Assembly: GCA_913049845.1 (NCBI GenBank)
Contig: CAJWZE010000006.1
Coordinates: 1 to 49,618, forward strand
Direction of reading: 5' to 3'
Source: an uncultured Cryomorphaceae bacterium
GTDB lineage: Bacteria; Bacteroidota; Bacteroidia; Flavobacteriales; Schleiferiaceae
DNA length: 49,618 nt
A program made the position numbers and the translations under genes. The notes beneath the pieces were generated by a model that worked only from the letters and a program-made list of their open reading frames with translations, ran no database searches and was not told the origin of the DNA. Below, piece by piece: positions 17,069 to 24,800 of the stretch (position 1 is the first letter of the stretch; each line of letters opens with the position of its first letter).

Positions 17069-18515
17069 TCATATTACCAAATAGGTCGTTGAAATTTGTT
17101 CTAACGTTCGTTCGTTCTTTATTTACCTGACTGTATTCTGCGAGCGACCATAGCACCATCTCTTTCAAAAATTCCTGTGGGGCTTCGATCTTGTTCTTCC
17201 AATGTTTTGCAATGAACGTATTCAAGGTATCTACATCAAGTGCATCTGCATATTCTCTTGAAGAAAAATCATCCATTAATTCAATCTTACCTCCAGCACT
17301 AAACCAATTTTGAATATTCAAAAACGGGTTATCGTCATTGGTTCTTTTCAAGTTACGGAACTTAGGAAAATAGCACTCATACGCTGCTTTAACCGCCTGA
17401 CCCAGCAAGTTTTCCGCGACACTTTTAGCGCCTTCTTGCTCGCCCTCATACACGAGTTCTACTTTTCCAACGATGGCACTAATGGTACCGTAAAAGTCAG
17501 TAAGTCGAATGCTACTTTTCTTTGCCCCTTCAATTAACCTACGTCGTTCTGCGGTTGTTAATAAAGCCTCATATGCACTGATGGTCATTCTGGCGCTCAC
17601 GCCGCTTCCTGAATCTACAAACGAACTCTCTCGAGCGCTGAAGGCAAGCTGTTCAATAATCTCTTTAGCCATATCACTCACCTCGATATTGGGATATAGC
17701 AATGCAATAGATGAACTCTCTTGAGCAGTGATTTTAAGCGCAGTTTCTAAATCCTTCGGATAATGTGTGTGTATCTGTGAGCCAATTCTATCTTTTAACG
17801 GTGTAACAATACTTCCTCGATTTGTGTAGTCTTCGGGATTCGCCGTAAAAATGAACTGTAGATCCAATGGGAGGCGCTTTTGGAAGCCTCGGATCTGTAT
17901 ATCTCCTTCCTGTAAGATGTTGAATAAACTCACTTGCAGCCTAGGTTGAAGGTCTGGTAGCTCGTTAATCACGAAAATGGAACGATGCGCCCTCGGAATC
18001 ATGCCATAATGAATTACCCTGTCATCGGAGAAGCTGAGCTTTTCATTTGCGGCCTTTATGGGATCTATATCACCGATGAGGTCGGCCACGGTTGTGTCTG
18101 GAGTAGCCAGTTTCTCAAAGAATCGGTTGTTTCTGTGTATCCAATCTACTTCTAGTGCATCACCTTGCTGATTGACCTGTTCTTGGCATTCCTTGGTGAT
18201 AGGGGCCATAGGGTCTTCGTTGAGTTCGCTTCCTTTGATAGTTGGAATCCATGGGTCGAGCAACTCGACCATTTGACGAGCAATCCTCGTTTTCGCTTGA
18301 CCGCGAAGACCCAAAAGTAGGATATCGTGCGCAGCAAGTACACCGCGCTCAACTGCGGGTAAAACACTGTCCTCATATCCAAAGATGCCTTTAAACGGAT
18401 GCTTGCCGGCCTTCAACATTAGAATGAGGTTCTGGCGCATTTCTTGCTTTATAGAGCGGCTGTTGTAACCAGAGTCTTTCAACTCACCTAAATTGTGAAT
18501 ACTTGGTTTTGTCAT
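17046..18515 (-). CDS. MoxR/magnesium-chelatase-like AAA+ ATPase
   Basis: A 489-residue AAA+ protein with Walker A as LLLGLRGQAKTR, Walker B-like RSIFVINELPDL, and FIFTANPEDYTNRG before the arginine-finger region PLKDRIGSQIHTH. It resembles the BchI-like ATPases that work with a VWA-domain partner to remodel or load metal into target proteins. The partner is encoded directly upstream, with the start overlapping the VWA stop by 4 nt (ATGA). The C-terminal 190 residues are longer than in typical MoxR. No target protein can be named from context. Overlaps the convergent LysM gene by 23 nt. Confidence 0.85.
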   Translation of the reverse strand: MTKPSIHNLGELKDSGYNSRSIKQEMRQNLILMLKAGKHPFKGIFGYEDSVLPAVERGVLAAHDILLLGLRGQAKTRIARQMVELLDPWIPTIKGSELNEDPMAPITKECQEQVNQQGDALEVDWIHRNNRFFEKLATPDTTVADLIGDIDPIKAANEKLSFSDDRVIHYGMIPRAHRSIFVINELPDLQPRLQVSLFNILQEGDIQIRGFQKRLPLDLQFIFTANPEDYTNRGSIVTPLKDRIGSQIHTHYPKDLETALKITAQESSSIALLYPNIEVSDMAKEIIEQLAFSARESSFVDSGSGVSARMTISAYEALLTTAERRRLIEGAKKSSIRLTDFYGTISAIVGKVELVYEGEQEGAKSVAENLLGQAVKAAYECYFPKFRNLKRTNDDNPFLNIQNWFSAGGKIELMDDFSSREYADALDVDTLNTFIAKHWKNKIEAPQEFLKEMVLWSLAEYSQVNKERTNVRTNFNDLFGNMISGLSEG

Positions 18516-19609
18516 TTTGAATTTCTTTTTTTCTGTTGTTGGTAATCACTGAAGATGAGTTTACCCAACTTATTTAGCCCTGTGTAATACGCACTGCCTC
18601 CGTTGATTTCACTGAACGAGCGAATGAAGTGTTGCAAATATGCATCTTTAGCAATCATGAATGTATTTACCGGTATTTTGGCTTTCTTGGTCTTAGCCGC
18701 CATTTCAAGGCATTTGCCAGTGATGTATGGGTCTAAGCCGAAACTGTTCTTGTAGAAACTCCCGTCGGGTTCTACCAGACAGCTCGGCTTACCATCTGTA
18801 ATGTTAAATATCTGTTTATTGGTACTTTTTCTACGTTTGAGCAGGCCCATCGCCAACTCAAGACCGGCCACAAAGTTGGTATGGTATGGACCTACTTGCA
18901 GGTAAGGCAGATCTTTGATTTGGATCGGCCAGCTTTCATTTCCGTAAACGATTATATCCAATGTGTCTTTTGGATATTTGGTGATGATCCATTCAGCCAA
19001 AGCCATAGCCACCATTTTCGCTGGGGTAATCCGATCTTCACCGTATAAAATCATACTGTGGCTGATATCTATCATCAGTACCGTACTAAGACTAGTGTTT
19101 TGGTAGGCTTCTTCTACGACCAAGTCTTCTTGAGTAAGGCGCAGTTCGTCAATACCCCCGGAGACTAAAGCGTTTTTTAAACTTTCATTCATTACGATAT
19201 TATCAAGTGTATCGCCAAACTGAAAGCTTCTGAAGTCACCAGTAGTATCACCTTCTCCCATTGGACTGTCGCTTTTATGTTCGCCTGAATCACCTTTCTT
19301 CAGTGTTCCAAAGAGTTGTTCCATGGCGGCCTTGCGAACAGCGCCCTCTGCTTTTGAGGTCAAGCCCATACCACCCTGACTGTCGGAATTATCTCGTAGA
19401 TATCCTTTGTCTTTTAATTCTTGTATAAAGTCGTCAAAGGTGTAGTCCTTAGTGGTAATTTTGTAGTGTTGGTCGAGTTGTCTCAGCCAATCCAAGGCTT
19501 CGTCGACCTCGCCGGCGGTGTGAACGATAAGCTCTTTAAACTGTCCAAGAAGTGTTTCGAAGGGACTGCTCTGAGAGTCGGAAAGGGCTGAAAAAAGAAT
19601 TCCACGCAT
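18512..19609 (-). CDS. VWA-domain protein, partner of the adjacent AAA+ ATPase
   Basis: A 365-residue cytoplasmic protein without signal or membrane segment. The C-terminal half is a von Willebrand A domain with an intact MIDAS motif DISHSM (181-186), the downstream threonine in HTNFVAGLEL, and ITDGKPS as the third MIDAS part. The N-terminal 170 residues are charged and glycine/serine-rich (about 75-125), probably a linker to the target. It is the first gene of a two-gene operon with the AAA+ ATPase (4-nt overlap). MoxR-VWA pairs usually act as chaperones for assembling or activating other complexes. Confidence 0.87.
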   Translation of the reverse strand: MRGILFSALSDSQSSPFETLLGQFKELIVHTAGEVDEALDWLRQLDQHYKITTKDYTFDDFIQELKDKGYLRDNSDSQGGMGLTSKAEGAVRKAAMEQLFGTLKKGDSGEHKSDSPMGEGDTTGDFRSFQFGDTLDNIVMNESLKNALVSGGIDELRLTQEDLVVEEAYQNTSLSTVLMIDISHSMILYGEDRITPAKMVAMALAEWIITKYPKDTLDIIVYGNESWPIQIKDLPYLQVGPYHTNFVAGLELAMGLLKRRKSTNKQIFNITDGKPSCLVEPDGSFYKNSFGLDPYITGKCLEMAAKTKKAKIPVNTFMIAKDAYLQHFIRSFSEINGGSAYYTGLNKLGKLIFSDYQQQKKRNSK

Positions 19610-19688
19610 GCACTTTAAACATTACCAGCGGGGACAATGTTGTTAATTTGAAAAAATTTTCACGATTTCACGTTTGAATCCAAAAATT

Positions 19689-20162
19689 ATGCCTCGAGAT
19701 ATTCCATTAACCGTCGGTGAGTCTATACCACCATTCGAAATGATTGACCAAGACGGTCAAGTTTTCTCATCCGAAGCCTACACAGGGAAACCTTTAGTGA
19801 TTTTTTTCTATCCAAAAGATCATACACCGGGATGTACCGCTCAAGTTTGTAGCTTTCGTGATCATGAGAGTGAATTTACTGCGGTGGGTGCGCAGGTTGT
19901 CGGAGTGAATAGCGGGAGTGTGAAGGAACACAAAGGTTTTGCAGAGAAATACAAACTTAATTTCCCAGTTCTCAGCGATCCAGGACACAAGGTCAGAAAA
20001 TCCTTTGGCACAGAAGGTTTATTATTCAATATGGTGGCTGATCGCATCACTTTTGTTACCGATGAGCAACACAAAGTGGCATTTGTTTTTAAGAGTATGA
20101 CCAAGGCTACCCATCACATTGATGAAAGCCTTAACTTTCTAAAAAAACTACAAGCAGTATGA
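19689..20162 (+). CDS. bcp: Peroxiredoxin of the Bcp/PrxQ type (thiol peroxidase)
   Basis: Reduces hydrogen and organic peroxides using thioredoxin. PKDHTPGCTAQVCSFRDHE carries the peroxidatic Cys49 and, five residues on, resolving Cys54, the C-X4-C layout of atypical 2-Cys PrxQ. Length 157 is usual. The ATG at 19689 (MPRDIPL) is preferred to an in-frame TTG 15 nt upstream. The stop overlaps the crtZ start (ATGA), so the enzyme is co-translated with carotenoid hydroxylase, a link between peroxide and photo-oxidative defence. A near-consensus -7 element (TTAATTTG, 19643-19650) lies upstream. Confidence 0.93.
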   Translation: MPRDIPLTVGESIPPFEMIDQDGQVFSSEAYTGKPLVIFFYPKDHTPGCTAQVCSFRDHESEFTAVGAQVVGVNSGSVKEHKGFAEKYKLNFPVLSDPGHKVRKSFGTEGLLFNMVADRITFVTDEQHKVAFVFKSMTKATHHIDESLNFLKKLQAV

Positions 20163-20629
20163 GTTCGTTGGAAATCAGCCTGGTGCTATTCACCTTTTTC
20201 GCAATGGAAGGTACTGCATGGTTAGCGCATCGTTATTTGATGCACGGTTTCTTATGGTTTTTGCACGAGGATCATCACATCAAAACTCCTGGTGCCCTCG
20301 AAAAGAACGACTCCTTTTTTCTAATCTTTGCTATTCCATCGTGGTTGTGTATTATGTTAGGTTTGTTCAATCACAATGGTATATCTGTGGCTATTGGGCT
20401 CGGAATTGCCCTTTATGGTTTAGCTTACGCCTTAGTTCATGAAATATTCATACACCAGCGTTTACCATTCTTTAGAAAAAGTAAGAGTATTTTCTGGGAA
20501 GCTGTAAGACTCCAACATAAAATGCACCATAAAACACTAGGGAAGGAGGGAAGCAAAAATTTTGGTATGTTATGGGTAAAGCCTAGATACATTCGTCAAG
20601 TCCGGGCAATGAAATCCGTCAATTCATAG
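20159..20629 (+). CDS. crtZ: Beta-carotene hydroxylase
   Basis: Adds the 3-hydroxyl to the beta-ionone ring of carotenoids. A 156-residue integral membrane di-iron enzyme with the family histidine boxes: HRYLMHG (24-30), HEDHH (36-40), HEIFIHQR and HKMHH. Four hydrophobic segments fit the family. It lies between the peroxiredoxin (4-nt overlap) and lycopene cyclase (3-nt gap), so the three form one operon. With CrtD and CruF nearby, its likely substrate is a carotenoid with a single ring. Confidence 0.94.
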   Translation: MSSLEISLVLFTFFAMEGTAWLAHRYLMHGFLWFLHEDHHIKTPGALEKNDSFFLIFAIPSWLCIMLGLFNHNGISVAIGLGIALYGLAYALVHEIFIHQRLPFFRKSKSIFWEAVRLQHKMHHKTLGKEGSKNFGMLWVKPRYIRQVRAMKSVNS

Positions 20630-20632
20630 CAT

Positions 20633-21334
20633 ATGCTAGAAACCAAGTGGTTATATCTCGTCCTAAACGCCTTTACAATAAGTTTTCCACTGATTAGAAG
20701 TTTCGAATCTAGGATTGCCTATTATAAAGCTTTTCCTTCGCTGTTCAAATCAATGGCCATCGTTAGTGGTTTCTTTTTGGTATGGGACATTTGGTTCACA
20801 GAAATGGGAGTTTGGGGCTTTAACCCAGAATATCTTTCTGGAATCAATTTTTTTGGCTTACCTCTTGGTGAATATCTCTTTTTCATTACGGTTCCCTTCG
20901 CTTGCGTCTTTATCTATGAATGTATGCGCTATTTTTTCCCAGAAGGCTTGCTAAAACCAAGGGGAGCGAAGTATGTATCGCAGTTGCTATTGCTTCTTTG
21001 TGTCACTTTAAGCATCTATGCGGTTATCAAAGGACTTTGGTATACGGGCTCGACCTTTGTTTTATTAGGATCGTTTACAGCCTATGTACAATATGTTGCA
21101 AAAGTGAGTTGGTTACCCAGGCTTTACGAAAGTTATCTACCGTGCTTAGTTCCCTTTTTTATAAAAAATGGCGTATTAACGGGTTCATTCTTAGTCACCC
21201 AGGTAGTATGGTACAACAATGCTGAAAATATCGGCTTACGATTGGGCACTATTCCATTCGAAGACATATTCTATGGTCTGCTCCTAGTTATGGCAACAGT
21301 ACACTTTTACGAAAAATTTGAGGCAATCCGTTAG
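20633..21334 (+). CDS. Lycopene beta-cyclase, CrtYcd (fused heterodimer) type
   Basis: A 233-residue protein with about seven membrane segments made of two tandem lycopene cyclase domains. Each half ends with the family signature: LPLGEYLFFITVPFACVFIYE in the first and IPFEDIFYGLLLVMATVHFYE in the second. It is the single-chain form of the CrtYc/CrtYd cyclases and unrelated to the FAD-dependent CrtY. Enzymes of this type may cyclise one or both ends of lycopene; the presence of CruF and CrtD suggests one end here. Last gene of the bcp-crtZ operon. Confidence 0.9.
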   Translation: MLETKWLYLVLNAFTISFPLIRSFESRIAYYKAFPSLFKSMAIVSGFFLVWDIWFTEMGVWGFNPEYLSGINFFGLPLGEYLFFITVPFACVFIYECMRYFFPEGLLKPRGAKYVSQLLLLLCVTLSIYAVIKGLWYTGSTFVLLGSFTAYVQYVAKVSWLPRLYESYLPCLVPFFIKNGVLTGSFLVTQVVWYNNAENIGLRLGTIPFEDIFYGLLLVMATVHFYEKFEAIR

Positions 21335-21516
21335 GGTCGCCTTATTAAAAGTATGCTAAAATTCTAGATAACCATTGCCTCTCTCATACTAATAAGTATG
21401 TGCTGGTTGCATAAAGCGCTTAGATTGGAATTCCAAAAGCAATACATTTATTACTGTTCAGGTTTTGCTCGAGGGTTGCCGCTGCGGACTATAAGCGCAA
21501 GCCGTAGTTGTTGGCC

Positions 21517-22089
21517 TTATTGAAATCGGCCGATTAATCTGAAGTAATCCTTCAGTACTACCATATTATTTTTAAGATTGGGTTGTGTACCGAATAGCAG
21601 CAGCGAATCCTGTCCTTGGATTATATACGGCTTTTGGTAATCAACGATGTTCTGAAACATCAGAGCTGCAAAGGCGTAATGGTCGTTGTAGTCCATATAA
21701 TCAAGGACTAATTTTAGCGTGGTATCGCCTACAGTGATTGTCGCAGTGTCTTGAAACAATCTTTTAAGGTTTGGTTCACACACAATGTAGGCAAGATCAT
21801 TTCGCCAATAATTAATAATGGCAAAGTTCAGAACCGGATAGGCTGTGTCATTGAGCGCCTTAGTGCTTCTGTGTACTTTAAATCCCTGTTGGTTCAGCGC
21901 ATCGCTTTCTTCTGTGCGGTATTGTACTATTCGCGTGTTGTTGAAGTACAACTCGTCGCTTTCCAGTACCTTATAATCCGCAGGCTTTTTCCAATCAATT
22001 AATTTTTCCTCATAGGGCCAGAGCACACTAAGCAATAGTGCGGCGGTGATAAAGCCTAAAGCCAGTTTGTAGACACGATTTTCCATCAT
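21517..22089 (-). CDS. Single-pass membrane protein of unknown function
   Basis: A 190-residue protein starting MMENRVYKLALGF with one N-terminal membrane segment (about 8-25, ending SVLWPYEE) and a soluble domain predicted outside the cytoplasm. No family recognised. The start at 22089 (or the next ATG, 22086) is chosen since the reading frame further upstream lacks similarity to a signal and runs into crtD on the other strand. It sits between two carotenoid units on the opposite strand, 49 bp from the divergent crtD start, so a shared control region is possible. The 182-bp gap downstream holds a small hairpin (CATACT-AATA-AGTATG, 21385-21400) and a palindrome TTGGAATTCCAA (21425-21436), nothing more. 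Confidence 0.6.
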   Translation of the reverse strand: MMENRVYKLALGFITAALLLSVLWPYEEKLIDWKKPADYKVLESDELYFNNTRIVQYRTEESDALNQQGFKVHRSTKALNDTAYPVLNFAIINYWRNDLAYIVCEPNLKRLFQDTATITVGDTTLKLVLDYMDYNDHYAFAALMFQNIVDYQKPYIIQGQDSLLLFGTQPNLKNNMVVLKDYFRLIGRFQ

Positions 22090-22138
22090 TTCTACAACAA
22101 AAATCCAATTCAGATGTTCCCGAATAATACCCTTAATT

Positions 22139-23671
22139 ATGTCTAATAAATCAGTAGCTATCGTCGGTGCAGGAATTGCAGGACTCGCTTCATCTATTCG
22201 TTTGGCCAATCAAGGCTTCGACGTACATCTGTTTGAAAAAAATAACTACACTGGCGGTAAAATGACAGTATATGAGCAGGACGGTTTTCGATTCGATGCT
22301 GGACCTTCTTTATTCACCTTACCTGAATTGGTAGATGAGCTCTTCAAATTATGTGGTAAAAACCCCCGTGATTACTTCAATTATTCTCAGCACCATACGG
22401 TTTGCCGTTACTTTTGGTCAAACCAAAAGTCGGTGACCATTACCTCTGATCAGCTGGAGAATATCGAAAACATTAAAGCTGTTTTTGGTGAGAAGGAGGC
22501 GCTCTCGGTGAAGGAATATTTAATTCATTCCAAAGAAAAATATGAACTAACAGCACCGTATTTTCTCGAAAAGAGCCTTCACCGAAGATCGACTTTTTCA
22601 AATCGTGCAGTATTGAAGGTGATTAGGAAAATTCCATCTTTAGGAATCTTCAGGTCGATGAATTCTCTAAATAGAAGATATTTTGAGTCGCCAGAATTGA
22701 TACAGTTGTTTAATAGATACGCTACTTACAATGGTTCTAATCCCTACCGGACTCCTGGTATCATGCAAATGATTAATCACTTAGAACACGGTATAGGCGC
22801 CTATTTGCCAAAGGGAGGTATGCATGAGATTGCCAAGAGTTTAACCCTCCTGGCCAAAGAAGTTGGTGTAAACATACATTTGAACACGCCAGTCACAAAG
22901 GTATGCACAAAGGATAAGTGTTTTCATTCATTGTTGATTAACAACGAATACAAAGAGTTCGATGCTGTCGTATTAAATAGCGATGTGCACCATACCTATG
23001 CACATTTGATAGATGACAAAGTCGCTAGACCGAACAGAACCTTAGCTCAGAAACCGAGTACGAGCGCGCTCATTTTTTATTGGGGTATTCAGAAAAATTT
23101 TGAGCAATTAGATTTACACAACATCTTTTTTTCGAAGGACTACAAACAAGAATTCGATAACATTGAGTCGAATAAGGAATTTTGGGTTGACCCGACTATT
23201 TATGTTAATATATCCAGTAAACTTGAGGAAAATGATGCTCCCAAAGGTTGTGAAAATTGGTTTGTGATGGTAAATGTTCCTCCCAATAATGGTCAAAACT
23301 GGTCCGAGATAATAGAAAAAACTAAGGAAGCGATAATTAATCGTCTCTCCAATGAATTAAAGATTAATCTAGAGGATTTGATAGTGACTGAGCGAGTCTT
23401 AGATCCAATTTTGATTGAGAAATACACTTCTAGTGCAGGCGGAGCGCTTTACGGAACAAGTTCCGATAGTCAGCTTTCAGCATTTCTTAGACACCCCAAT
23501 AAAAAACTTGGTGGATACAAAGGACTTTATTTCTGTGGAGGTAGTGCACATCCAGGAGGAGGTATTCCATTATGTCTTCATAGTGCGAAAATAGCGGCAG
23601 AATGGTGTATAGAAGATTTGGTGAAAGAAACTAAATCTCAGGGTGTGGATGAATCACTAAAGAGTGTTTAA
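22139..23671 (+). CDS. crtD: 1-hydroxycarotenoid 3,4-desaturase, CrtD type
   Basis: A 510-residue FAD-dependent carotenoid desaturase. The dinucleotide-binding motif AIVGAGIAGLASSIRLA (7-23) is followed by an ADP-binding acid (FEKN), and FRFDAGPSLFTLPELVDELF matches CrtD more than the phytoene desaturase CrtI, which has a FDMGP(T/S) stretch with different neighbours. The C-terminal FAD motif is GLYFCGGSAHPGGGIPLCL. CrtD introduces the 3',4' double bond after hydration of the open end by CruF, whose gene follows 30 nt downstream. If it were CrtI the pathway would read differently, but the pairing with CruF favours CrtD. Confidence 0.83.
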   Translation: MSNKSVAIVGAGIAGLASSIRLANQGFDVHLFEKNNYTGGKMTVYEQDGFRFDAGPSLFTLPELVDELFKLCGKNPRDYFNYSQHHTVCRYFWSNQKSVTITSDQLENIENIKAVFGEKEALSVKEYLIHSKEKYELTAPYFLEKSLHRRSTFSNRAVLKVIRKIPSLGIFRSMNSLNRRYFESPELIQLFNRYATYNGSNPYRTPGIMQMINHLEHGIGAYLPKGGMHEIAKSLTLLAKEVGVNIHLNTPVTKVCTKDKCFHSLLINNEYKEFDAVVLNSDVHHTYAHLIDDKVARPNRTLAQKPSTSALIFYWGIQKNFEQLDLHNIFFSKDYKQEFDNIESNKEFWVDPTIYVNISSKLEENDAPKGCENWFVMVNVPPNNGQNWSEIIEKTKEAIINRLSNELKINLEDLIVTERVLDPILIEKYTSSAGGALYGTSSDSQLSAFLRHPNKKLGGYKGLYFCGGSAHPGGGIPLCLHSAKIAAEWCIEDLVKETKSQGVDESLKSV

Positions 23672-23701
23672 CTTGCAAATGTCTTGACCGACTTATTACT
23701 G

Positions 23702-24340
23702 ATGCAATTGGACTTTTCGACAATCCGCTCATTTTTTCGCCGCTACGGCGGATACGTGATTATTTTCTTTCACACCATTGGCCTGTTTTTATTAGGTGGA
23801 CATTGGAGTCAGGATTTTGTCTTTCTCACTTCCTACAATCTTTTATTACTGATGGCAGTGTACTTGGTGAGTACTGAAGCCCCCAAGAACAAATTCACTT
23901 ATATACTCCCTATTGCACTTGGTTTTGCCATAGAAGTAGTAGGAACAAATACTGGTTGGCCTTTTGGTGAATACACCTACGGAAGCGCCTTGGGATTGTC
24001 TATTGCAAACACACCTTTGATGATCGGTGTTTTGTGGTGGCTTTTGATTCGTTCAATGTATGATGTATTGTCTGTGAAGATTTCCTCGGTATGGTCTAAA
24101 TCTTTTTTAGTAGGAGTTGGTATGACGGCAATGGATTTTTTTATAGAGCCAGTAGCCATCGAATTAAATTTCTGGAGTTGGGAAGGCATTTCTGTTCCTA
24201 TGTCGAATTATATCGCTTGGTTCGTTCTATCCACATTGTTCACTAGAATTACTGCGTCTGGTCATGCTAAAAACCCTATGAGTATCTGGGTACTTATGGT
24301 TTTGAATCTGTTCTTTGCAATTCTTTGTCTGCGGTTTTAA
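23702..24340 (+). CDS. cruF: Carotenoid 1,2-hydratase CruF type membrane protein
   Basis: A 212-residue polytopic protein of the CruF/DUF422 family, which adds water across the C-1',2' bond of the acyclic psi end of a carotenoid. Family features are the GFAIEVVGTNTGWPFGEYTYG block (written here in two parts: GFAIEVVGTNTGWPF and GEYTYG), the acid in MTAMDFFIEPVA, and WSWEG. Six or seven membrane segments are visible. ATG 23702 is taken as the start; an in-frame TTG at 23684 adds six residues and a nearby ATG at 23679 is followed at once by a stop. Likely in one transcript with crtD. Confidence 0.88.
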   Translation: MQLDFSTIRSFFRRYGGYVIIFFHTIGLFLLGGHWSQDFVFLTSYNLLLLMAVYLVSTEAPKNKFTYILPIALGFAIEVVGTNTGWPFGEYTYGSALGLSIANTPLMIGVLWWLLIRSMYDVLSVKISSVWSKSFLVGVGMTAMDFFIEPVAIELNFWSWEGISVPMSNYIAWFVLSTLFTRITASGHAKNPMSIWVLMVLNLFFAILCLRF

Positions 24341-24395
24341 AAAACCGAAGCTATATTCCAGTTACAGAACTAGGTTAAGGGTCTGGTTTTTTTAT
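24332..24395 (+). terminator. Possible terminator after cruF with a shared TAGGTTA motif
   Basis: The stop region of cruF begins a small inverted repeat (CGGTTT-TAAA-AAACCG, 24332-24347). CCAG/CTGG flanks a 21-nt loop followed by seven T (24387-24393), and AAAAAACC (24339-24346) could also pair with GGTTTTTT (24385-24392). Within the loop, GAACTAGGTTAAGGGT resembles the linker of the small RNA candidate at 11.7 kb. Either a weak terminator or the end of an RNA gene. Confidence 0.4.
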
Positions 24396-24800
24396 TTTTC
24401 CATCTCAAGCTCGAGCACTTATGTTTACTCTTAGACCGCTTCGTATTCGAAGTAGTCGATTTCCTAACAGTCCATACACACGAGACCGTGACGCTCCATT
24501 TTCTAAATATGTCCGATCATTTCATCTTACCATATGTGGTAAGCGTTTTCAATGTCGGCGATGATTTATCCACCTCCGTCTTGAGACTATAATGCACTCT
24601 TTACTTGGATTAAATAGCTTTAAATATTCGTAGGCTTACTCGTCAAGGTGAAAAATAATCCCTGCTAGGTTAATGTTTATTGTTTTAATCATAATTGATT
24701 ATTGGGGTCAAATAGAATCATATTTGAGACAGATGTAAAAAAGTTATTACTATGACATCGTTTAGCAATCAGTTATTTACTCGATTTGAGAGGTTTTTAA
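24341..24800. other. 460-bp non-coding gap between cruF and the CarF-family gene
   Basis: The longest gene-free stretch in the window. No ORF with coding character was found on either strand. It holds the terminator-like element after cruF, a small hairpin CTTCG-TATT-CGAAG (24439-24452), a perfect 7-bp inverted repeat CTTACCA-TATG-TGGTAAG (24526-24543) that could be an operator or RNA hairpin, two copies of CTAGGTTAA (around 24369 and 24665), and an AT-rich promoter-like region before the CarF-family gene. Confidence 0.6.
24695..24726 (+). promoter_or_regulatory. Candidate promoter of the CarF-family gene
   Basis: TTG (24695-24697) and CATATTTG (24719-24726, one mismatch to TAnnTTTG) are separated by 21 nt, close to the usual 19 for Bacteroidota. 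The start would be near 24733, leaving a leader of about 68 nt, long for this compact window and possibly regulated. Confidence 0.35.

Noticed and set aside
21425-21436. Palindrome TTGGAATTCCAA between lycopene cyclase and the membrane protein
   Set aside because: A single 12-bp palindrome far from start codons and at the convergent 3' ends of two genes; not enough to call an operator.
22139-23671. Phytoene desaturase CrtI
   Set aside because: The FRFDAGPSLFTLPE segment and the adjacent CruF favour CrtD, though phylogeny would be needed to settle it.
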